DNA from: Funneliformis mosseae
Lineage: Eukaryota > Glomeromycota > Glomeromycetes > Glomerales > Glomeraceae
Length of the DNA stretch: 16,096 nt
Assembly (NCBI GenBank): GCA_910592005.1
Contig: CAJVPP010002154.1
Location: 1 to 16,096 of the forward strand
Reading direction: 5' to 3'
Below, in pieces: positions 1-9,720 of the stretch. The translations under genes were made by a program, and so were the position numbers. Numbering within the stretch: the stretch's first letter is position 1; each line of letters begins with the position of its first letter. The notes beneath the pieces were generated by a model, which was not told the DNA's origin, did not search any database, and saw only the letters and a list, made by a program, of their open reading frames with translations.

Positions 1-115
1 TTAATGTCCAATTGCAATTGGACTTGGACTGGACTAGTCCAATTAGTCCAATTCCAATATTCCAAATCGTACCAATTGGACCTTGTCCAAAGCCATCACT
101 GCATTATGCAGGGCT
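1..115. repeat. GTCCAATT palindrome cluster
   Basis: GTCCAATT and its complement recur through the first 90 bases. GTCCAATTGCAATTGGAC (6-23) is a perfect 18-bp palindrome, TGGACTAGTCCA (30-41) is a perfect 12-bp palindrome, and CCAATTGG occurs at 72-79. A hairpin-capable segment follows at 91-115, with AGCC/GGCT arms around TGCATTATGCA. The cluster is cut by the window edge. It could be the end of a non-autonomous DNA transposon or a satellite-like repeat. No coding potential is seen. Confidence 0.5.
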
Positions 116-1200
116 CCACGTATATTCGGATATTTAGCAGTATTTTCACTATTTTTGAATGAATAGTATGCCTAATCAACTCGGACATTTCCCTTCTCTT
201 TTTCTCTGAGTTTAATGTTGAACTTACCCAATTTTAGCAAGTAACAATGCGTGGTCGCAATTGGTTTGAGTCCCCAAGCAATATAGATAAGCAATAATAG
301 TATAACGTGCATGAAAATTTTATTGGTAATTCTCAATTGACGGCATCAAGGTAAATTGATTCTAAATTTAACAACTAACTAAAGGTTCTGTAATAATTTA
401 ATTTGAAATCAGGTCTGTTAACCCCTTTGAGATCACTTTTCAAAAGTTAGTCTTAAGTGATTCTATATTATAACAGATTGTGAAACTTTTTGAATCAATA
501 TTCGAGCCACAGCCAAATTCCGAAACAATATATCGCTCCAGGACATGTGGTGATCGATATATTTGAAATGATTAAACTAGAATATTTCAAGTATTTTTCA
601 AAGTAATCGTACCAATGAGCATAGAGAATTCCACAAGCAATATTTTGATAAACGTGATATAATTAAATAACGGAGGTTTTGCTGAGATAAAATCCTTTAG
701 AATCTTCATCATGACAAGCGATTAATAGATCGTGATTTTGGATATTTTCCATAAAATTCGAACAGTAACTTCATATCAGTGCTGATTAACTAGTAAGCAT
801 GAACTCTAATCATCAAAAGTTTCATTAAACAATTTAAGTTACTATGATATTCTCAGGATTATTCGGATAATCAGAATTAATACTTAAGTTAAATCTGTAC
901 TTATCTTGCTAAACAATCATATAAAGAAAATTTATATGATGTCACGAACATAGTAAATCACGTAATTTGTACCGTGATTTTATTATTAAACCAAGGACAA
1001 GTTCTCTTTTGTCACGAATAATTTCGGTCAAGTTGACCAAAAATTCACGTGGGGTGAAAAACTGTTGCGATACTGGAGTAGTTATAAAACTGCCAATTCT
1101 CCTTACAAGAACTTATGATTACAATAGCGAGATCTTATTTTACGGTCTAGAAAATGGAGAAAACAATAAGTTTAATGTATCTAAAAGCGCAGCCATCTCG
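116..1200. other. AT-rich intergenic stretch, nothing recognised
   Basis: No ORF with a credible ATG, no tRNA B-box and no recognisable repeat unit was found. The only noteworthy word is CGGCATCAAG followed by GTAAAT near 341-356. A related word recurs at 5554-5571 and 13962-13976. Confidence 0.5.
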
Positions 1201-1202
1201 GT

Positions 1203-1460
1203 TCATATTTTTTTTTTTTTATACTTTCGGTTCTTTAGCATCGGGCTGCAACGATCGAATATTTTTTTTCGATTTTTTTTTTTTTTTTTTTAAGAAATTA
1301 ATTCTTTTATTAATTGTATTAATTGTGTATCTCTTCAGCTTGGATCATTTTAGAAAAATGCGATATTTTTTTTTCTTTTTTTTACTTTCGGATTCAATTG
1401 CATCAAAGATTTATTTTATTTTTTATTTTATTTTCTTTCGAATTTGATCACTTCGGAAAG
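1203..1460. repeat. T-rich element with tandem ACTTTCGG..TTC..GCATC motifs
   Basis: Long T runs, including 19 consecutive T at 1273-1291, alternate with short GC-containing islands. ACTTTCGG followed by a GCATC word occurs at 1223-1243 and again from 1384, spaced 161 bp, which suggests an old tandem duplication. The island GCAACGATCGAATATTTT (1248-1265) matches GCAGCGACCGAAGATTTT at 5825-5842 in 15 of 18 bases, so the two T-rich blocks appear related. Apparent reading frames here are low-complexity Phe/Leu/Ile strings, not genes. Confidence 0.5.
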
Positions 1461-1729
1461 TTTTTGTCCCTTAACGTTAATATTGTATTTTTTATAAAAA
1501 TACTTACTGCGGCACTAAAAATATCGATTTTAATATAATAGATTTCAATCCCAATCCCAAGTGAAAGTTATATGTGTTATTTTAACTAAAACCTTAATAA
1601 TCAAAATCTTTTCTCAAACGCGTCCTGAGTTAAATATTTAATTCAATATCAATATCTCAAATTCCAGGTATGTCAACTTAAATTATTAAAGAACCATTAG
1701 TTTCTTATCATGACAAATATCATTTGATT

Positions 1730-2135
1730 ATCGGATACTTACTTTTTCTTATTTTTTCTTTTTTCATTTTCAAATTTTTTCATTTCCATTTTCTTATTTT
1801 ATTTATTTATTTTTTAGTTTTAATTTCATCTTTTAGTTTTTTCTTTTATTTTTTTATATTTTTCCATTTTTATTTCTTTTTTATAGTTTTTGTTTTCATG
1901 CAAATTTTATTTATATAATCTTTTTAATTTTTTTCATTATTGTACAATTTTATTTATGCAAACTTTTTATTTTATTTTTTTATATATTTTTTGTTTCTTT
2001 TATTATTTTTATTTTTTAATCTTTTTTTTTATAATTTTATTTTTACGTAATCTTTATTTATGTAATTTTTTTTATATTGCTTATTGTTTCATTATTTTTA
2101 TTTTATTCTTTTTCATTTCATTTTTTTAAAAAATT
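1730..2135. repeat. T-rich low-complexity tract (about 400 bp)
   Basis: The + strand is almost entirely T with scattered A and very few G or C. At 2120-2165 it flips to A-rich (AATTAAAATAAAA repeated twice) and back to T-rich, giving hairpin potential. The Phe-rich frames across it are composition artefacts. Confidence 0.7.
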
Positions 2136-2165
2136 AAAATAAAAAATTAAAATAAAAATTTTTAT

Positions 2166-3580
2166 TTTTTAGTTTTTATATTATGATTATGATTTTTATT
2201 TTTTTAATATTAAATAGAATAGTCTAGTTTATCATTCTAATTAAAGTTGACTAAATTTTTTTTTTGATTTATTGATTTATAATAATTTAATTTTTTTATT
2301 TTAGATTAGATTAGTTCTTAAAAGAAGTTTTGATCAATAGCAAATATAGATGATTAAAATTGTTTTTTTTTAATACATTTTATTATTAATTCTTACTATT
2401 ATTTGATTAATTTATTTTTTTAGACAAGATTTATTTATTTCTTAGCTAAAATTATTAGATGAACAGAATTTTCATTATTTCATCATAGGTTTTTAACAAA
2501 TTCTTTATTTTATTGAAATTTTATCATTACTTTAAATATTAGTAATCATAATCATTATTTTTTATCATACAATCCTGTTTATTTTATCATATATATATAT
2601 TTTTAAAGATCAATTAATGAATGCTGCAAAATCACGTTTAATTATTAAATAAAGACATAAAATTTTATAAGAAAAATATTTTTTTAAACAGGACAGGAAT
2701 CATGTTTAAAACTCTCAAATTTCTTTCATTTTAAATAATAATGCCTAATTCTAACAACAACAACTGAACCTAAAAAAATCTCTCTAACAATTATAAATTG
2801 ATAAACTCACAAATCTAACAGATTCTTTGACTCTAGTATATATTTAAAATTTTAGAGTTTATACCATTTGTTATTTTGTATTTGTCAAATTATTTCCTTA
2901 GTAGAATTTTCTGTATCATTAATTCCCTGATTCGCTATTCTCAAACTATTATTTGATCTACTATTGTTGAATAGTAATAATAAGGTGATAGATATTAATT
3001 AAAAGATTACAACCATAATAGCAGTTAATTGCACTTCTTCATGTCATATAAGAAAGTGAAATATTTATTACAAATGAAAACATTTATATTAGATTAAACT
3101 ATATTAAATATTAGTTTAGCATCAATAGTATAAGATAAATAATATGGATATAAAATTAAAAAAATGATTACTAAGTTAGGAAAACAAAAAAAAGAAGCAA
3201 AAAATTATTAAATTTTCATCTATATCAAATGATGCAGAACTTCGAGAAAATGGAGAACTATGTTCATCAGCTGTTTATACTTATTTTTTAAAAAATTCAA
3301 ATCTCTTAACAAGATTCATAATTGGTGTAACCTTTTTTGCCAAATTTTGTCATAACAAGCAAGCACCAATCAACTTTCATATTCATATGCATTTCTTTCT
3401 TTTCTACTTTTAAATTATCTCCTTCTTCATTTGAAATAATAAATATTAACTAGTTAAAATATCTTAACAGACTTTCTCATTCAGTCTTGAATACAAATAA
3501 AACTTTAACCTATTCTCTTTATTTCATTTAGCAAATAATAATAGCTATCAGAAATCACATCAAACATTTAACTTTTAAAA
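2166..3580. other. AT-rich intergenic stretch, nothing recognised
   Basis: It contains a short (AT)n run at 2589-2601 and homopolymer T and A runs. A 77-codon open frame without ATG at 3180-3413 was examined and not accepted. The last part is presumably the promoter and 5' leader of the gene starting at 3582, but no clear TATA box was identified. Confidence 0.45.
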
Positions 3581-3581
3581 G

Positions 3582-4968
3582 ATGTTTACATCAGAGTATG
3601 AGACATCTTCTTCCTTTCTAAGTTTACGTCAAAGTTCCTTAGCTTCTGCCCTGAACAGCTCGTTATCTACATTATCTAATCCAAATGCAGATGAGTTGGC
3701 GCTTCAGGAGTGCGTCAAAATTATCAAATCTAATGTGGAAGATGTTATTATTAATAAAGCAAATAAAAATGAAAAAAAATGGTGGATCGATTGAAATTAC
3801 AAAATTATTGACGAAAAAAGGTAAGGTCATAACACAGCAGAATATTTTATTCTACTATCCTTGCTAAAATTAGTTTAATTTTATTAGACTCCCTCTGATC
3901 CTTGAAGATATTTACTATAAAGAATTTGAAAAAAAGTGTGAGCGCGCGAATGCATCAAAATTCTGGGAATATCGAGATGGAACTGTAATCATAATCGAAT
4001 TGCCAATCGTGATCATGAGACAACACATAATGAATTCGCTAGACAATTTTTTGCTTTTTCCAATTTTCCACCTCAAGATCAAGTTAACTATGGATCCACA
4101 AGTATGTACACTTCTGTTTGTTAAATTTGAATGTATATTATTATACAAACTTAACTCTGTTGTTGTTATGTTCAGCTTGTTATGCTACTCCAGATCTTGG
4201 AGGCAGAGGATCTCATAAACAGTCGGATGCTTCATTTGTACCAAACCTTCTCCCTATTCCAGCTCAAAATCCATGTGAAACTGAGGTAATTTTCTTGAAT
4301 TTATTATGTTATTGAAAAAATAGAGTAATTTGAATTTGTAATGGTTTATAGGGTAATCCTTGTCCAACAATTTTTTGTTGAGTTTGCTAATTCACAAAGT
4401 CTTGAAAGTATTATCCAAAAGACCACACCACTCAATTTTGGTTATCTCCAAATCGTGTTGAAGATGTAATTGTATTAAAATTATGGAAATGGAATAGAAC
4501 ATATAATAATCGAATCCCTAGCCGCCGTTTAACAAATCGGTATTATTTTTTTTAGTGTCATTTCACTTATTTCATTTGCCTAATACTTGCCCTTGGTTTT
4601 GGTAGTGCTATAAATTCTGTCGTAGAACTATCCCTCAAGATTCAGATGGGAATTACCAACCAGTTCAAATAGTACGAATTAATATCTTAATGGCAATTGA
4701 ATTCTAATTATTTCTTTTATTCCATATCACGTTATATATTTATATTTTTCAGATTGAATTCGGAACTATTGATGCAAAAAATCGACTATATAATGGATGC
4801 TCTGCTCCAGGAATGCGTACTTTGAGTATATCACCACATTGTATTTACAGAGGCTGTCCTCGTCAAGATCCACCGCGTCCACCATATCCAATCTCGAATG
4901 ATGTTATTATCGATTTATTCCATATACAGCAGCAAGTATTTCGTGTTATTCGGAGATTTATTAATTAG
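3582..4968 (+). pseudogene. Uma2 / PD-(D/E)XK-like 'putative restriction endonuclease' family gene, disrupted
   Basis: A six-exon model fits: 3582-3820, 3888-4101, 4176-4285, 4352-4539, 4606-4671 and 4753-4968. The introns of 66-81 nt have GT..AG ends, and CTAAA/CTAAT-like branch sites are visible in the first and fourth. The intended product would be about 344 residues. In order the exons show a Ser-rich N-terminus, a WEYRDGTV..ELP strand, a SDASF motif (Asp of the nuclease fold), a P-T-I-F-VEFANSQS segment (Glu), a downstream Lys after II-Q, FWLSP and a VIVLKLW strand. This order matches the Uma2 fold core, with FWLSP corresponding to the bacterial 'eyWlvDP'. Lesions are an in-frame TGA at 3792-3794, a missing base near 4005, an extra T in the T run at 4371-4376, a missing base in the A run at 4417-4420, and a one-base phase mismatch across intron four (4540-4605). 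Family members of this type occur in Glomeromycotina genomes. Several lesions lie in homopolymers, so sequencing error is a partial alternative. Confidence 0.7.
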
Positions 4969-5570
4969 TAATAGAATTATTTACAATGATAAGAAACTTA
5001 GTGCATATCAGTTTTTAATTTCTGAAAGCTTTATCTAGAATCAAAAATGTTGACATGTAAAAATACACACATTAATTATATGTATCAGAATAAAGGACAA
5101 GTCTACAATCCTCTGAGAAGAGAATTGTAATTGGCGAACTAATGTTGTTTTCATTTGTTGTTTAAATGTAATCAGGTGTTGTAATTCTTATATGCAAAAT
5201 AACAAATTCACTATCAATATAATTTGTCGTGCCCAATTGCGTTAATATTATTTGGGACAGAATTTCATCGCTTTTGATATTTCACATTTCGCATTCGCAC
5301 TTCGAATGACCACATCAGATTCTCTAAATATATGACTTGAAATATCAGAATTACACTTCGGATAAATTTCCAAACGATCACTTCAGATGCTACCATACCA
5401 TCGAGTAAACCACAGATTCATTGGAACTTAAAACGCATGAATAAAAGTTTAATTTATATCAAAAAGGAGAGATTGGATTGGGTAAAGGATTTTTTAGGCC
5501 TTTAGTTTAGATTTCTAAAATATTATCCTAATCTAAATCGAGATACTATTTCAGGTTTTCGGCATCAAGT
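4969..5570. other. 3' flank of the Uma2-like gene and AT-rich intergenic DNA
   Basis: No coding frame was recognised. GGTTTTCGGCATCAAGTG at 5554-5571 resembles TTTTGGCATCAAATG at 13962-13976. Confidence 0.4.
5089..5094 (+). terminator. AATAAA, possible polyadenylation signal
   Basis: AATAAA lies 121 bases after the stop of the Uma2-like gene, a plausible 3' UTR distance. In DNA this AT-rich the hexamer is common by chance. Confidence 0.2.
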
Positions 5571-5579
5571 GCAATCGGT

Positions 5580-5920
5580 AAGTATTTTTTTATTTTTATT
5601 TATATTCATTTAATTTTGTTTTAATGGCAGTATATTTCAGTGGGTTTGTTTAATTGTTCTTTTTTTTAATTTCGGGCTAGTTTCATAAAATTTTATTTGA
5701 TTTTTTGACGATATTTTTCGGGTTGGATCGTTTCGGGACACATAATTTTTTTTTTACTTATTTCATTTCTTTTTTAGATTAGCTCGAATTTTTTTTAAAT
5801 TTCCAGGTTCGATCGCTTCGATGCGCAGCGACCGAAGATTTTATTTTTTTTTTTTCAGATTTTGCGTCGTATAGGTTCTTCTTTCGGATTGATTCGCTTC
5901 CCAAAATTGGGACAGTGTGG
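5580..5920. repeat. Second T-rich element with GATCGCTTCG-type islands
   Basis: Poly-T runs are interrupted by GC islands such as GATCGTTTCGGG (from about 5727), GATCGCTTCGATGCGCAGCG (5811-5830) and CTTTCGGATTGATTCGCTTC (5881-5900). The island at 5825-5842 is 15/18 identical to one at 1248-1265, and CTTTCGGATT also occurs in the first T-rich block. This suggests two diverged copies of one repeat family. No terminal repeats could be delimited. Confidence 0.45.
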
Positions 5921-6207
5921 ATCACTGAATTACTTAAGCCTCCCTAATCAATATGATTTGTAACTTCACAACGACTGTATTTGACGTTCTTGTACATTAC
6001 TGTTAATTTTATCATAGAAACCAAATGTTTATCAGTTATTCAAACCTTTGTCACTTGTCGAAAATATATAAGTTTAATAAAAATTAACTTATTTATGTTT
6101 CAACTGATGTATTAAATTTAATTTCTTCAACAATTCGAAGAAAGATTTCTTGGATAAAAAAAAAAATTCTATATTTTTAATAACCATTAAACTCTTTTGT
6201 CAAGAAA
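5921..6207. other. AT-rich intergenic DNA, nothing recognised
   Basis: No coding frame, RNA gene or repeat was recognised between the T-rich element and the weak ORF at 6208. Confidence 0.4.
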
Positions 6208-6600
6208 ATGATGCTTTTAAAATTTATAACGTTAGAAAATCTTTATTCACGCTTCATATTTATGCACGCAAAATTCTTGAAGATAAATGACAGAATGTTC
6301 AAAATACAAGGGATATGCAATATTTACCATCACATCTCAATCACATCCAATCACATTGAGGGGTATGCGTGGCAACAGCCTATTTTGAACGTGGGTTTAA
6401 ATTTGGATAAAAAAAATTATATATACCCAAAAAGAGTAATTTTAATTTCATTATTTCTTGCGTGTTGTTACGATTTTCTGATAAACTATTGTCAAGTAAT
6501 GTGTTATGAATCCTTGTTTTTGTGTTGCATGCTAAGCTTTTTTTTAAAAAAATCAAGCCTATGGTCTATTATTCATAGGAAAGAAGTTCATTTAATATAG
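6208..6600 (+). CDS. Hypothetical 130-residue ORF, two hydrophobic segments
   Basis: This is an uninterrupted ATG-to-stop frame of 130 codons, longer than expected for most chance frames at this base composition. I do not recognise the family. The N-terminal half is mixed and basic. Residues near 76-92 (RVILISLFLACCYDFLI) and 100-112 (YESLFLCCMLSFF) are hydrophobic and Cys-containing and could span a membrane. The product ends in a short basic tail. No TATA box or intron border was convincing and no neighbour supports a role. It may be a chance frame or an exon of a decayed gene. Confidence 0.2.
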   Translation: MMLLKFITLENLYSRFIFMHAKFLKINDRMFKIQGICNIYHHISITSNHIEGYAWQQPILNVGLNLDKKNYIYPKRVILISLFLACCYDFLINYCQVMCYESLFLCCMLSFFLKKSSLWSIIHRKEVHLI

Positions 6601-7635
6601 TTGCCTGGATAACTCATTTAACAAATAGAAACCTTATATTTCGATGGTTTTTTTAACGTTAATATGTCTTTAATATAGTGTTTGACTTTTGACGGAATGT
6701 TATTATGGTTTTAAGCTTCGAAGGTTTTGCCATATTTATTTATAGTTTTGCCAGTGACCCCATTGAAAACTGAGAGTTTTGCCAGACAATTATTTCCTTC
6801 AGTAAAGAAATTTGATTAACAAAACTTTATCTTTTTCTTTTTTTTCGCAGTTATAATTAATTAGCATTTATTGATCAAGTGTAGAAGAATACCGATGTTG
6901 AGGTAATACTTGATATATTAAATTATTAAATAATATTGATAACATTTTTGCTTAATTAAAAACTTTCTGCTATCTTTTTATAATTTTTTATAAATATGAA
7001 TAAATAATATACATGCTTTCATTTACGTGAGTCTATTTACATTATTGTACCACGTTTCTTTAGAACATTTTCATATGTTAGGCATTAATATTAATAGATT
7101 ATAATTCTGTGAACTTCTTCTTTTAAAAACATATTACGATAGATAGAGATATACCGAGGGAGGACAAAAGTATTGCATGTAAAGAATAAGATATCGAGTG
7201 AATTTTTCATTTTTAACTGAGTTTTTTTAATAATATTTAGGTCATCTATTGCATAAATGAAATATTTTTATTAATTATTATTAATTAATATGTTTTGCGC
7301 GCATTATATTTTCGTTAAAAAGCTAAAGCGACCATTATTACTGCAAAAAATTGGGTTCAGTAACTCAGAAATCATAAATTATATAGATGTTTTTGCATAA
7401 CCGTTATTCGGTTTATATTTTTAGTAGAAATATACGAAACGCTAACAAGTTGATCCTTTTATAATTTATTAATAATTATTAAGAAGAATGTAAAATATAC
7501 CAACTCAAACTTTAGTAATTAGAAAGCTTATAAGTAAAAAGTAAACAAATATGTAAAATCTAATTTTAAAAACTCTTTACTTTCATTTCTTCGCTCGTAA
7601 TAAGTTTTCGCTTATTTAGATATCCAAAATAGTCC
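6601..7635. other. AT-rich intergenic DNA, nothing recognised
   Basis: No open frame of useful length, no tRNA-like element and no clear repeat were found. Palindromic TTAATTATTATTAATTAA-type sequence at about 7270-7290 is ordinary for this composition. Confidence 0.4.
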
Positions 7636-7830
7636 ATGTTTGCATATTTTTGGACACTATTTATTTTTGAAAATGGTTCAGAAATCAAATGGTCGCCTAG
7701 CAAACTTATAATAAAATTTTATTGGCCGTTGGAACTCGAAACCATAATAAAATCTCGTCAAAGTCATAAAAATGTGTCAAATATACTAAATGAGTTTTTC
7801 CAGGCAACAATAAGTACGTTTATTTTGTAA
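7636..7830 (+). CDS. Hypothetical 64-residue ORF
   Basis: A short ATG-initiated frame has mixed, non-repetitive composition, including GSEIKWSPSKLIIKF and SRQSHKNVSNILNEFFQ. I do not recognise it. A GTACGT donor-like site just after NEFFQATI (about 7813-7818) would allow splicing, but no partner exon was found downstream. It could be a gene fragment or chance. Confidence 0.15.
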   Translation: MFAYFWTLFIFENGSEIKWSPSKLIIKFYWPLELETIIKSRQSHKNVSNILNEFFQATISTFIL

Positions 7831-8649
7831 AGATATTTATAATTAAGATAAATTTCAATTTATAAAGTATTTATTTATATTTTATTTCTTAATAAACCAT
7901 TATATTTTTGAATTATTTTTTAATGATAAATTTAATTTAAATTTGTAAAAAGAATTTATAAAAATAATATACTAGAAATAAGAAAATGACAAACGGTATA
8001 AAATAATAGCGACAACAAGGGTGAGACAAGTGCAAAATAGAAAGGAAAAACGAATTGTTTTTAGCAGATTTTTCGTTGTAACAAAATTTATATGGAATAT
8101 ATCGAAGAAAATTTTATTTTCGATCAACTAATAACATATTCAACTCTTTTTTAAAAATACTTACACATAAATTAATAAACCTAATCTCAGAACATAAAAA
8201 TAAAGTAACTCATAAAAACTCATCAAGATGAACGTTTTTATCTTCAAAAAGATCTTTAGAAAAAAAAATACATTCGTGATAAATAAATAAAAATTTTAAA
8301 TCATTTCATCCAGGACATTGGTATGCGATAAAATGATAATCCTGGCTCGAATTTAAATTTGAGTCAGATCAACCGACTCGAAGCACTAAACAATTTATTA
8401 TTTCAAGTTCCGACTTTTTATTATTCACATGTTTAAACTTTTACATGAATCTTTTACTATCATCATTTGTTATTGTAATTTAATATTTCTAGTGAAGTAA
8501 ATAACATTATTTATTTTGCAAATGCTGATTCAAATTTTGATTAGTGAATGTTATCCTGCAACTGAGCTAATAATAATTATTGCAATAAATAAATGTAAAT
8601 CCACAAGTCAACCGAATGCATTATGATTTAAAGATATAACAACATCTTT
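7831..8649. other. AT-rich intergenic DNA, nothing recognised
   Basis: It contains a near-palindrome, CTCGAATTTAAATTTGAG (8346-8363). No coding frame was recognised on either strand. Confidence 0.4.
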
Positions 8650-9500
8650 CCAGAACTTCATTATCTTCGCAGCATTAACCATCTCTGTCCATTATAAACC
8701 ATTCATTTTAACATTCACATTATCATTCCAGTATTCTCGGATTCTTGTACTTTTGATGTAATATTTCCATCAGGAATATTTGGCAATTTTGTTTGATTAT
8801 GCAGAACGTACATCGTACGTGTAAAGGAATGCAGGTCACCTGAAGCTTTAGGTTTGTAAGATCCCAGATCTTATTCAGAATGTCCAGTGAAGCAGTTTTT
8901 CAGGAGGATGTTTCTGATTGCTAATCCCAGTCAGCAAGTACAAATGAATTAGCTCGGCATTCGACGTAAAGCAGTTGATACTCCTAGGTCCAGACATCTT
9001 GTAAAAGGTGAGTTTACATTTAGCAACACCAGCAATAGGCATGAACATGTCTTAAAATTAACCGAGCAAATTCTTTCTTTTTAACCTTTGGAAGTGTTTC
9101 TACAAACATGGGGATACAAACGTCATCAATGACATCCTCCTCAATTAAGTCACTAAGAACTGGCTTAAGTCCATTTAGATATGTGTGTATCCCTTTCTCC
9201 ATTTTGGGAATTCGTTGATCAGTCTATAAGCCAGGCCTGAACTTCATCTTCAGTGGTTTGTTTATACAGGATGCAGGTAGATATTTATCGTTGCAGATTT
9301 TAAGGATTCACCTAGGAATGAGTTGGTCTTATTTGGAAAGTATTCCTAAACAACCATATAAAATTCGATGCACTGGTAACTTCTTGCACGAGTTATAGAG
9401 CTTTAATGTGTAAAATGTTTGATTAATAAAAGTGGAAGAGAAAAGCTTTGCATATGTAATACCTGAATCATTGATTATGGCTAAGAATCTATAACCTGTC
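8650..9500 (-). pseudogene. Decayed protein-coding gene, family not recognised
   Basis: On the minus strand one frame reads as protein from about 9500 down to 9020, interrupted only by a TAA, a TGA and a TAG. The longest intact piece is 9020-9202 (60 codons from an ATG), with LIEEDVIDDVC and ETLPKVKKKEFARLIL. Upstream of it the same frame gives segments such as GYRFLAIINDSGITYAKLF and CKKLPVHRILYGCLGIL. Below 9020 protein-like stretches continue but need frame changes, for example LPNIPDGNITSKVQESENT near 8760 and WTEMVNAAKIMKFWKDVV near 8670. The local base composition is less extreme than in the flanks, as expected for old coding DNA. I cannot name the family. A transposon-borne gene is possible, because the CCGGTTAA element begins right at its upstream end. 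Confidence 0.4.
8806..8820. repeat. Small inverted repeat ACGTAC-ATC-GTACGT
   Basis: Perfect 6-bp arms surround a 3-bp spacer inside the decayed gene region. No function can be assigned. Confidence 0.25.
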
Positions 9501-9507
9501 CTGTTAA

Positions 9508-9720
9508 TAATCGGTTAAAATATTCGTTAACCGGTTAATTAACCGGTTAAAATTAACTTAGGCCAGTACAATAAAATTGGCCGGAGTTAGACAAATATTT
9601 TTGCAATCATAAATATCTTATGGCCGGAAATCGGCCGGAGTTAAATTCATCTATTTAACCGACCGGCAAAAAATCTTCAACCGATTAACATGTTAATTAA
9701 CCGGTTAAAAATTAACTAGT
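9508..9720. mobile_element. CCGGTTAA-rich short element, MITE-like
   Basis: Two head-to-tail copies of the palindrome TTAACCGGTTAA occupy 9527-9550. TTAATTAACCGGTTAA at 9535-9550 recurs at 9693-9708, each copy followed by A-rich sequence and ATTAACT, so the element is bracketed by near-identical palindromic ends. CGGTTAA at about 9512 and ACCGATTAA near 9680 add inverted copies of the same word. The interior holds GGCCGGAGTTA twice (9579-9589 and 9633-9643) plus GGCCGGAAATC and GACCGGC. The element is far richer in CCGG than its surroundings and has no ORF. A non-autonomous DNA transposon of about 210 bp is the likeliest reading. No target-site duplication was identified. Confidence 0.5.

Noticed and set aside
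967..2129. Phe/Ile/Leu-rich open frames in the T-rich tracts
   Set aside because: They are a consequence of poly-T composition. Some begin at TTG rather than ATG, and none reads like a protein.
3180..3413. 77-codon open frame without ATG, reading SNDAELRENGELCSSAV
   Set aside because: There is no start codon and no acceptor. Frames of this length are expected by chance a few times per window, and it is out of the gene model starting at 3582.
3685..4315. Other open frames overlapping the Uma2-like gene (3685-3867, 3915-4148 minus, 4000-4218, 4118-4315)
   Set aside because: They cross the exon-intron borders and are out of frame with, or only partly shared by, the spliced model that recovers the nuclease motifs.
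5800..5830. GGTTCGA-like B-box suggesting a tRNA gene
   Set aside because: No acceptor stem, anticodon arm or A-box could be placed around it. It belongs to the GC islands of the T-rich element.
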